Origin: Prochloraceae cyanobacterium
GTDB lineage: Bacteria; Cyanobacteriota; Cyanobacteriia; Cyanobacteriales; JASJDA01
DNA length: 41,961 bases
NCBI GenBank assembly: GCA_030065265.1
Contig: JASJCW010000017.1
Span: forward strand, 1 to 41,961
Direction: 5' to 3'
The notes under the pieces were generated by a model. It searched no databases. It worked only from the letters and a program-made list of their open reading frames with translations, and was not told where the DNA came from. Position numbers and translations under genes: made by a program. How positions within the stretch are numbered: the first letter of the stretch is position 1; each line of letters begins with the position of its first letter. Positions 1 to 9,721 of the stretch are shown here, in pieces.

Positions 1-1980
1 TTTACTGCTTCCTCCAGCCCCACGACTGGCAAAAGAGATCCTCGCACCAGGTATTTCTAAGAAATTAGATCGCAGATTGTTTTCAAATTTTTGTTGGGAA
101 ACTTGGCGATCTTGTTTAGGAACTAAATTAATATAAACCTTACCAGAATCGATCGCACTATCGCTTCCTATGGTTGCAAAAACACTTTTTACCGCCGAAT
201 TGTTTTGCAAAATATTATTAAGCTGTTGAGTTACTTCTGTAGTTTCTGCTAATCGCGATCCGGGAGGCAAACTAACATTAATAATGCTCAAACCGCTATC
301 CCCAGAATTAAATAAACCTTTAGGAATAAAAGGGATTAATTGCAAGCTGCCGATAAAGAAAGCAACAGCAATAATTAAAGTAGTAATTCTATTTCTTAAT
401 GCCCAGGTGAGAACGGTACGATAGGGACGCAAAGGTCTGTTTCGGTTGCGATCGAAAGTGGTTTCTAATTGCTCTTGTTCCGATCTTCGATTGCTTGGTT
501 TAGATTTAAGTAAATAAGCACTCAACATCGGTGTCATCGTTGTCGCTACCAAAGTAGAAAACATGGTAGAAACAGCCACAGTTACCCCGAAAGGTTGAAA
601 ATACTGCCCCGGAATGCCCCCCATAAAAGCAACTGGAAGGAATACCGCTACAACCGTCGCAGTAGTCGCCACAACCGCCAAACCAATTTCTTTAGCCCCA
701 TCCATAGCTGCTTGATAGGGTTTTTTGCCCATTTGTAAATGGCGATCGATATTTTCGATCGTACAAATAGCATCGTCTACCAAGTTACCTACCGCTAAAG
801 CTAAAGCTAAAAGGGTCATTCCGTTGAGGGTATAGTTTAAGGCTTGCATCGTCCAAAAAGTAGGTACGATCGATAAAGGTAAAGCCATCCCGACGATAAA
901 AGTAACGCGCCAGTCGCGCAAAAATACACCAACAACGATTACAGTTAAAACACAGCCGAATATTACCCCGTCGATAGTACCGCGATAAGAAGCACGAATT
1001 GCATCGGCGCGGGTAAATATTAAATTTAATTTAATATCTTCAGGAAGAGTTGTTTTTAATTCTTTAACTCGTTCTCTGATTCCTTCTTCGACAGTTACTA
1101 AAGTGCTTCCCGTACTTCTCCTTACAGAAAAAGCAACTACAGGTTCGCCGTTCAGAAAAGCTGCCGATCGCGCTTCGGCAAAACCATCCTTAACGCTGCC
1201 TAAATTTTCTAGAGGTACGGTATTGCCATTATTCAATACTATCGGTAGTCGACGCAGATCGGCGATTGTTTTCGCGCTGCCTAAAGTTCTAATATTTTGT
1301 TCGTTACCGCCAATTTCAGATCGCCCTCCAGGTAAATTAATATTAAAATTGCGAACCTGCTGGTTAACTTCAGTAGCGGTGATATCGTAAGCTTGAAGAC
1401 GAGTCGGATCTAAATCTACCCTGATTTCTCTATCCACTCCCCCTTCGCGATCGATCTGGGCTACTCCTTCGACGTTTAATAGTTCTCGACTGATTTTGCG
1501 ATCGACCAGATCGCTCAACTCCTCCACCGATCGCTCTTTTGCAGAAACGGCATAGGTCATGATTGCTCCACCAGCAAATTCGACCCTTTTAACGATTGGC
1601 TCGTTAATACTGTCGGGGAGATCTTGTCTGATTTGAGCGACGGCATCCCTAACATCATTAGTCGCGCGATCGGTATCCGTTCCCAAAACAAAATTAATTG
1701 TGGTTGTCGAAGTTCCATCGGTGACAGTAGAAATAATTTGGTCGATATTTCCCAAACTAGCTACCGCATCTTCTACTTTTTTAGTTACTTCCGATTCTAA
1801 TTCTTCTGGCCCCGCGCCTCTTTGAGTTACAGTTACCGTTACGGCCGGAATATCGATATTTGGCGCGCTATCGATTCCTAAACCGAGAAAAGATCCAATC
1901 CCGACTACGGCTAAAATTAAAAAGCACATAATCGTAGGCACTGGGTTTTTAATTGACCAAGCTGATACGTGAAAAGACAT
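1..1980 (-). CDS. RND-family efflux transporter, inner-membrane pump subunit (partial, C-terminus off the window)
   Basis: The reading frame is open from the ATG at 1980 to the left edge, giving the first 660 residues of a protein that is about 1040 residues in this family. RND pumps use proton motive force to export drugs, metals or lipophilic compounds across the envelope, in complex with a periplasmic adaptor and an outer-membrane channel. The N-terminus has the usual cytoplasmic stub and first membrane helix (VSAWSIKNPVPTIM), followed by a porter domain beginning NIDIPAVTVTV. The proton-relay helix carries the adjacent acidic pair in VGNLVDDAICTIENI, so the pump looks functional. The adaptor gene lies 7 nt upstream on the same strand, so the two are almost certainly one operon. 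Substrate cannot be told from sequence; the HAE1/AcrB-like subgroup is more likely than the CusA metal subgroup. Confidence 0.93.
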   Translation of the reverse strand, partial: MSFHVSAWSIKNPVPTIMCFLILAVVGIGSFLGLGIDSAPNIDIPAVTVTVTQRGAGPEELESEVTKKVEDAVASLGNIDQIISTVTDGTSTTTINFVLGTDTDRATNDVRDAVAQIRQDLPDSINEPIVKRVEFAGGAIMTYAVSAKERSVEELSDLVDRKISRELLNVEGVAQIDREGGVDREIRVDLDPTRLQAYDITATEVNQQVRNFNINLPGGRSEIGGNEQNIRTLGSAKTIADLRRLPIVLNNGNTVPLENLGSVKDGFAEARSAAFLNGEPVVAFSVRRSTGSTLVTVEEGIRERVKELKTTLPEDIKLNLIFTRADAIRASYRGTIDGVIFGCVLTVIVVGVFLRDWRVTFIVGMALPLSIVPTFWTMQALNYTLNGMTLLALALAVGNLVDDAICTIENIDRHLQMGKKPYQAAMDGAKEIGLAVVATTATVVAVFLPVAFMGGIPGQYFQPFGVTVAVSTMFSTLVATTMTPMLSAYLLKSKPSNRRSEQEQLETTFDRNRNRPLRPYRTVLTWALRNRITTLIIAVAFFIGSLQLIPFIPKGLFNSGDSGLSIINVSLPPGSRLAETTEVTQQLNNILQNNSAVKSVFATIGSDSAIDSGKVYINLVPKQDRQVSQQKFENNLRSNFLEIPGARISFASRGAGGSSK

Positions 1981-1987
1981 ATTTAGA

Positions 1988-3421
1988 TTAATTTTGAACT
2001 ACTTGAACGCGATCGCCATTTTTGAGATATCCCGCACCTTTAACCACGATGCGATCGCCCGCTTCTAAGCCACTCAGGATTTCTACTTCTTTGTTCGGTA
2101 AAATTTCTCCCATTTTTACCGCCACGGCTTTGACAAGATCGCCGTTTTCTAATTTGTAAACGATTCCTCGATCGCCATCTTCAGGAATTACAGCACTAAC
2201 GGGTACGCTTAAACCTGGGGCTGTATCCGTTAAAATTGACGCTTCTAAGAACATTCCCGGTTTTAAAGAGTTATTCTGAGGTAAATCGATTTTAACCTTC
2301 CCTAAGCGAGATTCTGCATCTACCACCGGGTCGATTTCTCGAACCGTTCCGAAAAAGTTTAAATTACTATTGGAGTCGGAACTAATTTGAACCTTTTGTC
2401 CAGCACGAAGGGCATTTAATTCTGTTTCAGGAATCTTGACTTGTAGCTCTAAACGCCCTCCTTCGATGATTTCAAATAAAGGAGTTTGGGAAAAAGAAGT
2501 AGTAGTATTGCCAACTTTTGCATTTCTGCGGGCAATTTCGCCGCTTACTGGGGCTGTAATCGTGGCATTATTTAACTGTTCCCTAGCCAAGAGCATTTGA
2601 GCTTCAGCTCGTGCTAGTTCGGCTCGAGATCTGGCGATGACTTCCGATCGCGCTCCTGCTTGCAACTCAGCTAACCTCTCTCTGGCTTCGATTGCATTAG
2701 CTCTAGCTTTTTGCAAATCGGCATTTTTAATTCTTTCTTGATTGAGAATTTCGTCGAGGCGATCGCGGGTAATTGCCCCTGCTACTTCCAGGTTTTGATT
2801 TCGTCTTACTCTTTTTCTCGCTAAATCTAATTCCGAAGTTGCCCGCGATACTTCAGCTTCAGCAAAATTAACATTTTGTTTGGCCCGAGCAATTTCTTCG
2901 GGACGGTTGCCAGCTAACAATTCTTGTAACCTTGCTCTAGCAGCCGCTACATCTGCTTCTGCTTGTGCTAGTTGCGCCCGCAGCGTGCGATCGTTGAGGC
3001 GCGCGATAACCTGCCCTGACTTGACAAAGTCACCGTTATCTGCTAATACTTCAGTTATCTGCAAACCAGTTGCTTGAGATAAGACGGGAATTAATTCTAT
3101 CGCTGTAACGCTACCAGATCCTTTTAAAGCGCGAGGAATTGCACTAATATTTACTTCCGTAGCCGTTACACTACCAGCAACTGGTTTAGCGGGAAGTGCG
3201 GTTTTTTTAATATTGCTAGTATTTTGTTGGGATTTGCTATCTAAAATTAAGCGAGATCCTGCTAACGTAACTAATATACCGATTACAATTCCAAAAAACA
3301 GACCTTTTACTCCTCCTAACAGTCCTAAACTTGAAGAGTCAGTAAATCTTTTCGATTCTTGGTTGAGATCGGAAATATTTTGATTGGAATTAGTATCTTG
3401 ATTTGATACTTGTTGAGTCAC
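1988..3421 (-). CDS. RND efflux periplasmic adaptor subunit (HlyD/AcrA family)
   Basis: 477 residues, the membrane-fusion partner of the pump gene that follows 7 nt downstream. A hydrophilic N-terminus of about 35 residues precedes one membrane anchor (GLFFGIVIGILVTLAGSRLI, about 40-60). The lipoyl/barrel-sandwich half-motif VLADNGDFVKSGQVIARLND comes next, then a long Ala/Arg/Glu-rich coiled-coil hairpin (about 150-285), the second lipoyl half (TITAPVSGEIARRNAKVGN), and beta-barrel and membrane-proximal domains to the end. The anchor is a transmembrane helix, not a lipobox, as is common in cyanobacterial adaptors. It should link the inner-membrane pump to a TolC-like channel, which is not encoded in this window. 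The start at 3421 is the first ATG and gives a full-length protein; no strong Shine-Dalgarno sequence is seen. Confidence 0.93.
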   Translation of the reverse strand: MTQQVSNQDTNSNQNISDLNQESKRFTDSSSLGLLGGVKGLFFGIVIGILVTLAGSRLILDSKSQQNTSNIKKTALPAKPVAGSVTATEVNISAIPRALKGSGSVTAIELIPVLSQATGLQITEVLADNGDFVKSGQVIARLNDRTLRAQLAQAEADVAAARARLQELLAGNRPEEIARAKQNVNFAEAEVSRATSELDLARKRVRRNQNLEVAGAITRDRLDEILNQERIKNADLQKARANAIEARERLAELQAGARSEVIARSRAELARAEAQMLLAREQLNNATITAPVSGEIARRNAKVGNTTTSFSQTPLFEIIEGGRLELQVKIPETELNALRAGQKVQISSDSNSNLNFFGTVREIDPVVDAESRLGKVKIDLPQNNSLKPGMFLEASILTDTAPGLSVPVSAVIPEDGDRGIVYKLENGDLVKAVAVKMGEILPNKEVEILSGLEAGDRIVVKGAGYLKNGDRVQVVQN

Positions 3422-4140
3422 AGTTCTTTACCTGAATTAATTTTAAGAAAAATGAATATATACTTTAATTTTGCGAGCGAATACTGGGATTGTAAAATTT
3501 CGAGCGATTTTCGCGCATCCTACTAAATTCCCAAATTTACATGGGACTTGAGTCCTAATCTGTTTGAAGCAACTTTTCAATCTATGACTTTGAGAGCGAT
3601 GCTGTTTTAATAGTCGTTGAGTCAAGTATCGGGATTGAAAGCTAGTTTGAAGAACGCAACAAAATATATATTCTTTGAGTTATAAATAAAACTTAACAAA
3701 AATTAAAATAATTTATTTGCCTCTTAAGGAGTAAATTGCTTAGAAAAGTAAGGATGGGAGTCAAAGGCAAAAGATTGGCCCGCATTATTTTGGACAATTG
3801 GGATTAATTCTCTTGACTTGTCAGGGCTACCGACGACTGGAATTGTATTGTCATATCGGTCTGCTTCCTTGCAAGTTGCTCCCCTATATCTGTTAACTTC
3901 TCTTGTAAAAGTTACTTTTTAGATTCATCCAATAGTCTTGAAAGACTGGGTTAGGGAGTTTCTCGTGAAAATTTGTAGCTCCATTTTTGGCGATCGCAGG
4001 GATTCTTTTGACTCCAGACTTACCGATTTACCTTAAATTCGAGACTCGTTTAAAAATCTTTTACCATAATCTCCCCTTAACTTCCCTAAAGCTATAAACT
4101 GAAGTTTGCAATATTTATTGAAGTAGACTTGGTTAATGCT
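3422..4140. other. Intergenic region between divergent efflux operon and tpiA
   Basis: About 720 bases with no convincing gene. It must hold the promoter of the efflux operon (leftward) and that of tpiA (rightward). It contains one HIP1 octamer near 3991, a small hairpin (AGTCT-TGAA-AGACT, about 3931-3944) and a very AT-rich stretch at 3660-3720. A 60-codon minus-strand frame (3443-3625) has no family resemblance and lies where the operon's promoter should be, so I do not call it a gene. Confidence 0.5.
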
Positions 4141-4866
4141 GTGCGAAAAATTATCATTGCTGGAAACTGGAAAATGCATAAAACTCAGGCAGAATCTGCA
4201 GAGTTTTTGCAATCATTCAAGTCAAAATTAGATAATACACCCCCAGATCGAGAAATTGTTTTATGTTCTCCATTCACCTGTTTAGCCGTCATGTCGAAAA
4301 ATTTACATGGCAGCAGAATTAGTTTAGGAGCGCAAAATATTCATTGGGAAGATAAAGGAGCATATACAGGAGAAATATCTGGGACAATGCTAGATGAAAT
4401 TGGCGTGAGTTATGTTATTGTCGGTCACAGCGAACGCCGTCAATATTTTGGAGAAACCGATGAAACAGTCAATAAAAGACTTAAAGCAGCTCAAAATCAC
4501 AACATGATTCCGATTCTTTGTGTCGGAGAAACAAAACAACAAAGAGATGCAGGCCAAACAGAAAAAATAGTCACCGAACAAATTCGACAAGATCTAATCG
4601 ATATAGATACGAGTAAATTAGTAGTTGCTTACGAACCAATTTGGGCGATCGGAACTGGAGAGACTTGCGAAGCGATCGAAGCCAATCGAGTGATTGGTGT
4701 AATTCGCTCTCAATTAGATAATAAAGATGTTGCCATTCAATACGGCGGATCTGTTAAACCCGATAACATTGATGAAATTATGGCTCAACCAGAAATTGAC
4801 GGAGTTTTAGTAGGAGGTGCAAGCTTAGAACCAACAAGTTTTGCTCGCATTGTCAATTATCAATAG
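4141..4866 (+). CDS. tpiA: Triose-phosphate isomerase
   Basis: Interconverts dihydroxyacetone phosphate and glyceraldehyde 3-phosphate in glycolysis and the Calvin cycle; cytosolic homodimeric TIM barrel. The protein shows every landmark: the N-terminal substrate lysine in AGNWKMHK, the catalytic histidine in IVGHSERR, the catalytic glutamate in [12 protein letters not shown], the flexible loop 6 right after it, and the phosphate-binding GGSVKPDN and VGGASLE near the end. I start it at the GTG at 4141 ([11 protein letters not shown]), which gives 241 residues and matches the usual start of cyanobacterial TpiA. A TTG at 4129 would add four residues (MVNA). Neither start has a strong Shine-Dalgarno sequence. 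It is followed by folP on the same strand after about 250 bases, so co-transcription is possible but not shown. Confidence 0.97.
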   Translation: MRKIIIAGNWKMHKTQAESAEFLQSFKSKLDNTPPDREIVLCSPFTCLAVMSKNLHGSRISLGAQNIHWEDKGAYTGEISGTMLDEIGVSYVIVGHSERRQYFGETDETVNKRLKAAQNHNMIPILCVGETKQQRDAGQTEKIVTEQIRQDLIDIDTSKLVVAYEPIWAIGTGETCEAIEANRVIGVIRSQLDNKDVAIQYGGSVKPDNIDEIMAQPEIDGVLVGGASLEPTSFARIVNYQ

Positions 4867-4875
4867 TTATTAGTT

Positions 4876-4893
4876 ACCGCCCTTTGGGTCGGT
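4876..4893 (+). terminator. Small GC-rich hairpin after tpiA, possible terminator
   Basis: ACCG and CGGT arms enclose a CCC-TTT-GGG stem, 10 bases after the tpiA stop. No T-run follows, so this is a weak terminator candidate. The GC-rich block that continues to about 4915 stands out from the AT-rich surroundings and could be part of a dispersed repeat, which one window cannot show. Confidence 0.3.
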
Positions 4894-5121
4894 GCATTCC
4901 CTCCGGGTCAGCCCTCAAAAGATAGGGATAAGGGCTTTATGAAAACGTTTTTACACCAAGGTCACAACAGATTTTGTCAGAATCGACAATTAAGCTGAGA
5001 AGGCAAAATACTAAAGTTGGCACTTGCTAAATGAAACAAACTAAAATTTCGATCTAGGAACTGCTAACCCTTGCACCGTCAACTGAGAGAGGACAAACAA
5101 AAAGTTTTCCACAAACAACTA

Positions 5122-5976
5122 ATGGCTAAATCAACTTTACACGTTAGAGGACATTCCTTTTTTTGGGGAGAACGGACTTATCTAATGGGGATTTTGAACG
5201 TTACTCCCGATAGTTTTAGCGATGGGGGCGAGCATAACACCATAGATTCAGCAATCTCGCAAGCCAAAAAACTAATCGTTGGTGGTGCCGATATTATCGA
5301 CGTAGGAGGGCAATCCACTAGACCCGGAGCTACTCAAATTAGTGTCGAAGAAGAATTAGGGCGAGTAGTGCCGATCGTTAAAGCATTGCGATCGCAGAAT
5401 ATCTACGTGCCAATTTCAATAGATACCACCCGTGCTTGCGTCGCTCGAGCGGCCATAGAAGCAGGAGCAGATCTCGTCAACGATATTTCTGGAGGTACTT
5501 ACGATCGAGATATGCTCGCGGTAGTAGCCGAACTGAAAGCACCAATAATTTTAATGCACATTCGCGGTACGCCCCAAAACATGCAAACCATGACCGATTA
5601 TCGAGATTTAGTCGAAGAGATTGTTAGTTTTTGCCTCGATCGCATTAAAATAGCTGTCGAAACCGGCGTAGCACGATCGCGGATTATTATCGATCCGGGT
5701 ATCGGTTTTGCGAAAACTTACGAACAAAATTTAGAAATCTTGAGAAGATTAGATGAACTGACTTGTCTGGAAGTTCCGATTTTAATCGGGCCGTCTCGTA
5801 AAAGTTTTATCGGTCACATTCTCGATCGCAGCGATCCGAAACACCGCGTTTGGGGTACTGCGGCAGCTTGTTGTGGGGCGATCGCCGGCGGAGCAGATTT
5901 GCTGAGAATTCATGACGTGCCAGAAATTTACGATGTTTGCCGAGTTGCAGATGCGATTTGGCGCAATAATAATTAA
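5122..5976 (+). CDS. folP: Dihydropteroate synthase
   Basis: Condenses 6-hydroxymethyl-dihydropterin pyrophosphate with p-aminobenzoate to make dihydropteroate in folate synthesis; the target of sulfonamides. TIM-barrel signatures are all present: MGILNVTPDSFSDGG (pterin/phosphate loop 1), DIIDVGGQSTRPGA (loop 2), DLVNDISGG, the pterin-binding LMHIRGTPQNMQ, DPGIGFAKT and GPSRKSFIG. An in-frame TTG at 5071 would give 301 residues, but the extra 17 residues are not family-like, and the ATG at 5122 (MAKSTLHVRG) gives 284 residues, the normal length. The hydrolase gene downstream begins 9 nt after the stop, which suggests one transcript although the two functions are not obviously connected. Confidence 0.96.
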   Translation: MAKSTLHVRGHSFFWGERTYLMGILNVTPDSFSDGGEHNTIDSAISQAKKLIVGGADIIDVGGQSTRPGATQISVEEELGRVVPIVKALRSQNIYVPISIDTTRACVARAAIEAGADLVNDISGGTYDRDMLAVVAELKAPIILMHIRGTPQNMQTMTDYRDLVEEIVSFCLDRIKIAVETGVARSRIIIDPGIGFAKTYEQNLEILRRLDELTCLEVPILIGPSRKSFIGHILDRSDPKHRVWGTAAACCGAIAGGADLLRIHDVPEIYDVCRVADAIWRNNN

Positions 5977-5985
5977 TTTTTTTAT

Positions 5986-7629
5986 ATGTTTGAGGTCAAA
6001 AAATATTCAGCATCGATGGAAACTAGCGATGGAGTGCGATTGGATGCCGATATTTATCAACCGGATCGTGCTAAAGAACAATTTCCAGTGTTGTTAATGC
6101 GACAGCCTTACGGTCGGGCGATCGCTTCTACCGTAGTTTATGCCCATCCTAGTTGGTATGCGGCTCGAGGTTATCTTGTTGTCGTGCAAGATGTTCGCGG
6201 CACGGGAACGAGTCAAGGAAATTTTCAATTATTTGAAACAGAAGTAGAAGACGGTTTTGAAACCATTAATTGGGCGGCGAATTTGCCTGGGAGTAACGGC
6301 AAAGTTGGCATGTACGGCTTTTCTTATCAGGGCATGACTCAACTGTATGCAGCTCTTGGTAAACCCCCAGCTTTAAAGGTAATTTGTCCGGCAATGCTGG
6401 CATATGACTTGTATGCTGATTGGGCTTATGAAGGAGGGGCATTTTGCTTGCAGGGTAATTTATCTTGGGCAATTCAATTGGCTGCTATTAAAGCTAAGGT
6501 ACGTGGCGAAGCAAGAAAATATCGAGAACTTTATGCTGCTGCCCGTAATTTGCCTTTATACGACCCAATTCCCGCCTCGCCGCAAATCTTATCCGAGCTT
6601 GCTCCCGATTCTTTTTATCATACTTGGTTAGATCGCAGCGATCCTGAAGATCCTTACTGGCAAAAATTATCGCCAAAATATTTTATCGATAAAATTGACT
6701 TGCCAATGCTGCATATTGGCGGTTGGTTCGATCCGTATTTGCGAGGTTCGCTCAATCTATACAAATATATGGTAGCCAATTCAGACCTCCCCCAACATTT
6801 AATTGTCGGCCCTTGGGGTCATTTACCTTGGGGACGTAAAGTAGGAGCGAAAGATTACGGTGCTGCTGCTGTCAGTCAAGTCGATTCTTTACAGATCGAG
6901 TGGTTCGATCGCTTTCTCAAAGATCGAGACAACCAGATTCTGCAAGAAAAGCCCGTCAAGCTTTTTGAAATGGGTGCTAATCGCTGGCGTTACTTAGATC
7001 GCTTCCCTCAACCCGAGCTGCAACCTTTTTATCTTGACAGCAATGGTTTGGCTAATATCGACGATTCGGACGGCAAATTAACCCAGCAATTGTCCGAGAT
7101 ATTACCGAGTCAAGATATTTTAGTCAGCGATCCTTGGCGGCCAGTTCCAGCTCTTGGCGGTCACGCTTCATTTCCATCTGGAGCTTTCGATCGCGCGACT
7201 ATAGATTGCCGCAGCGATGTTGTAACCTATACATCTGCTCCTTTTGAAACTGATGTCACTCTAGTCGGTGAGATCGTCCTTAAAATCGATTGCCATGCTA
7301 GTACACCGACTTTCGATTTGTCTGCGGTTATGTCGCAAGTAACTTGCGATCGAAAAGTGTATAATTTTACTCAGGGACATTTCCGCTATTCTACGGATCG
7401 AATCCAACAAGATTATATAAAGCTCGTGTTACAATCAACTTGTGCAACTGTTGCTAAAGGTAACTGTTTGCGTCTCAGTTTGAGTGGTGCTTGTTTTCCT
7501 GCTTATACAGTTAATCCAGGTATTTTAACTCCTGCCAATCGAGCAAGATTAATCGAAGCTAAAGTAATTACTGTTAAGATAAGTTGCGGTCGCGATAGTT
7601 CTTCTCAAATATTGCTGCCAATCTTGTAA
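5986..7629 (+). CDS. CocE/NonD family serine hydrolase (X-Pro dipeptidyl-peptidase S15 fold)
   Basis: 547 residues with an N-terminal alpha/beta-hydrolase domain and a C-terminal jelly-roll domain typical of cocaine esterase and X-Pro dipeptidyl-peptidase relatives. The catalytic triad can be placed: nucleophile Ser113 in GFSYQGM, Asp249 in GGWFDPYLRG and His279 in GPWGHLPWG. The N-terminal DGVRLDADIYQPD and VVVQDVRGTGTSQG are family signatures. No signal peptide is seen, so it should be cytoplasmic. The natural substrate is unknown: the family covers esterases, acylases and peptidases. It starts 9 nt after folP and is probably co-transcribed with it. A separate terminator is not evident in the 113-base gap before the kinase gene. 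Confidence 0.9.
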   Translation: MFEVKKYSASMETSDGVRLDADIYQPDRAKEQFPVLLMRQPYGRAIASTVVYAHPSWYAARGYLVVVQDVRGTGTSQGNFQLFETEVEDGFETINWAANLPGSNGKVGMYGFSYQGMTQLYAALGKPPALKVICPAMLAYDLYADWAYEGGAFCLQGNLSWAIQLAAIKAKVRGEARKYRELYAAARNLPLYDPIPASPQILSELAPDSFYHTWLDRSDPEDPYWQKLSPKYFIDKIDLPMLHIGGWFDPYLRGSLNLYKYMVANSDLPQHLIVGPWGHLPWGRKVGAKDYGAAAVSQVDSLQIEWFDRFLKDRDNQILQEKPVKLFEMGANRWRYLDRFPQPELQPFYLDSNGLANIDDSDGKLTQQLSEILPSQDILVSDPWRPVPALGGHASFPSGAFDRATIDCRSDVVTYTSAPFETDVTLVGEIVLKIDCHASTPTFDLSAVMSQVTCDRKVYNFTQGHFRYSTDRIQQDYIKLVLQSTCATVAKGNCLRLSLSGACFPAYTVNPGILTPANRARLIEAKVITVKISCGRDSSSQILLPIL

Positions 7630-7742
7630 TGGAAATTACGTTAAAAGTAAAGTTTAATAAGTAAATAACTCCTTGGCCGAGTGCCAAAACATAATTTATA
7701 AAACTAAAATAAGACCCCTATTTTTCAAATACAGCCCCCCAT

Positions 7743-9707
7743 ATGGCACAAGGTAAATATTCATTTCGATCTATCCTATTATCCCGCCTTTTATTAATCA
7801 GCGTTCCAGTCTTGCTGGTAGGGGTTTATGTTACCTATAGAAAAGCTCGCTCGGCATTTTTGAAAACAGCCCATCAAAATTTGACAGAAAATGCAATAGC
7901 AAAAGCCGAAAGTATAGATCGTTCCATCGAAGCACTGCAGTCTAATTTAATCACTGCCAGCGAAACTTTAGTAATTAAAGCAGATTGGCAAGAAGATCAG
8001 CAAAAATTTTTAGATCGACTGTCAAAAAAATTATCGACTCAAATTGAATGTCTGCAACTTAAAGATCTAGAAACCGGCAAAATTAGAGCTAGCACTTGCG
8101 GAGATTTGCCAATTTATCAAATAGACACAGATCTCTGGTCGCCGCAACAACCAGAAGATTCAATTCCGATAGATCGCGATAAGGTTTACACTAAAATACT
8201 GCCAGCGTCAAATCAAAATCAAAACTTTGAATTAAATCTCTTAGCTGCTGCTCCGGTATATGATTTTGAGGGGAAACTCCGCTATGGTTTCTTTGCTAAA
8301 GCTTCAATAATTCAGAAAAAACAATTAGAATCGATTATTTCAGACGGTTATCCAGCAATTATTAATGAATCAGGCGAAATCATAGCTCATCCGAGAGCTG
8401 AGTTCGTTGGCAAAAATATTCAAGAAATTCCTGAAGCTCGAAAAGTCAAAGAGTTACTTGAAAGTGCGATCGCCGGAAACAGAGATCGCATTGAATTATT
8501 TTCCTTTGGCAAAGAAGAAGTAAAATTCTTGGCTGGTTACACTGCAATATCCAGTCCAGTTTCTGAAGATCGAAATACAAAATGGATTGTCATCTCATTT
8601 ACACCTTTAAATCAAGCTTTATCAGAATTAAAAGATATTCAAATAGTATTAGCTATTATGACTTTGGCTCTTTTAGCTACTAGCATTCTCGTCATGCTCT
8701 ACGTCGCTCGAGAACTAGCAGGGCCGGTCGAAAAACTCAGAGACTACGCAATTAACAAACAAAATTTAGAATCTGAAGCTGTTATTCCTCAAGATTTTCA
8801 GATTAAAGAATTCGCTCAATTATCAACAGCTCTTAACGAAACAGTAGAAAAATTACAAGCAGCTTGGCAAGAAGCGGAAAATGCCAATCAGCTGAAAATA
8901 GAATTTCTCAGAACTACTTCTCACGAATTAAGAAACCCTTTGAACGGTATCATCGGCTGCATTAGCGTCGTTAAAGAAGATTTGTGTGACGGTGCGGCCG
9001 AAGAAAAAGAATTTTTACAAAAAGCTTACCAAGCAGCCAATCATCTTAAAGGCATCATTGAAGATATTTTAGATATGGCTAAAATCGAAGCTGGGAAGCT
9101 TTCAGTGATAACAGAATCGATCGATTTAAATAGAGTCATTCAAGAAGCTCTCGAACTGCAAGCGATCGGGATAAAAAATAAAGGCTTGGAGCTTAATTTA
9201 TCACAAGAAAGAGAAAATATAATCGTCAAAGCAGATCGGGGTAAACTCAAACAAGTTTTAATCAATGCAATTTCTAACGCAGTCAAATTTACTCAATCAG
9301 GAAGTATTAACGTTACAACTACAATTGAAACAGAACCAGATCCCTCCGAACCCGACACAGATCGACAAGTTGTCATAGTTAAAATTAGAGATACTGGAAT
9401 TGGTATTATTCCTGAAAGACAAAGTAAACTGTTCCGTCCTTTTGTGTTAGTTGATGGTTCGACTACCCGTAAATTTGGCGGGACTGGTTTGGGTTTGGCT
9501 ATCTCCCGCAAATTAATGGAGTTGATGGGGGGAAATATAACTTTATTCAGCCAAGGTTTAGGCAAAGGAACGACAGTAACAATTACTCTGCTTTTAGTGC
9601 CTCAATCGGAATTAGAAAACGGCAAGGGCAATCGTATAGATACGACAACCACTATGGATTTTTCTCCCAATAATATTTTAAATTATTCTTCAGATAAAGA
9701 TATTTAA
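7743..9707 (+). CDS. Membrane-bound hybrid-free sensor histidine kinase (Cache-like sensor, HAMP, HisKA, HATPase)
   Basis: 654 residues. A first membrane helix (about 11-30) and a second (about 300-322, IVLAIMTLALLATSILVMLY) enclose an extracytoplasmic sensor of about 260 residues that looks like a double-Cache domain (GYPAIINESGEIIAHPRAE). A HAMP-like segment and a short coiled coil follow. The phosphoacceptor is His394 in TTSHELRNPLNG. The ATPase domain shows the N box (NAISNAVKFTQ), G1 (DTGIGI) and G2 (FGGTGLGLAIS). There is no receiver domain, and no response-regulator gene is next to it, so it is an orphan kinase. The ligand is unknown. The stop codon overlaps a hairpin terminator shared with convergent rnc. 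Confidence 0.93.
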   Translation: MAQGKYSFRSILLSRLLLISVPVLLVGVYVTYRKARSAFLKTAHQNLTENAIAKAESIDRSIEALQSNLITASETLVIKADWQEDQQKFLDRLSKKLSTQIECLQLKDLETGKIRASTCGDLPIYQIDTDLWSPQQPEDSIPIDRDKVYTKILPASNQNQNFELNLLAAAPVYDFEGKLRYGFFAKASIIQKKQLESIISDGYPAIINESGEIIAHPRAEFVGKNIQEIPEARKVKELLESAIAGNRDRIELFSFGKEEVKFLAGYTAISSPVSEDRNTKWIVISFTPLNQALSELKDIQIVLAIMTLALLATSILVMLYVARELAGPVEKLRDYAINKQNLESEAVIPQDFQIKEFAQLSTALNETVEKLQAAWQEAENANQLKIEFLRTTSHELRNPLNGIIGCISVVKEDLCDGAAEEKEFLQKAYQAANHLKGIIEDILDMAKIEAGKLSVITESIDLNRVIQEALELQAIGIKNKGLELNLSQERENIIVKADRGKLKQVLINAISNAVKFTQSGSINVTTTIETEPDPSEPDTDRQVVIVKIRDTGIGIIPERQSKLFRPFVLVDGSTTRKFGGTGLGLAISRKLMELMGGNITLFSQGLGKGTTVTITLLLVPQSELENGKGNRIDTTTTMDFSPNNILNYSSDKDI

Positions 9708-9721
9708 GGGCGATCGCCCTT
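9706..9721. terminator. HIP1-cored hairpin between two converging stop codons
   Basis: AAGGGCGATCGCCCTT is a perfect 16-base palindrome with the HIP1 octamer at its centre. As RNA it folds into a 6-bp stem with a GATC loop. The kinase stop codon (9705-9707) overlaps its left side, and the rnc stop (9721-9723) overlaps its right side. TTATTTTT follows on the plus strand, a plausible intrinsic terminator for the kinase; the minus-strand side is less T-rich. Confidence 0.6.

Noticed and set aside
1103..1390. 95-codon plus-strand frame
   Set aside because: Antisense to the RND pump gene, whose frame has clear family motifs.
3443..3625. 60-codon minus-strand frame upstream of the adaptor gene
   Set aside because: No family features, basic chance-like composition, and it lies where the efflux operon's promoter should be.
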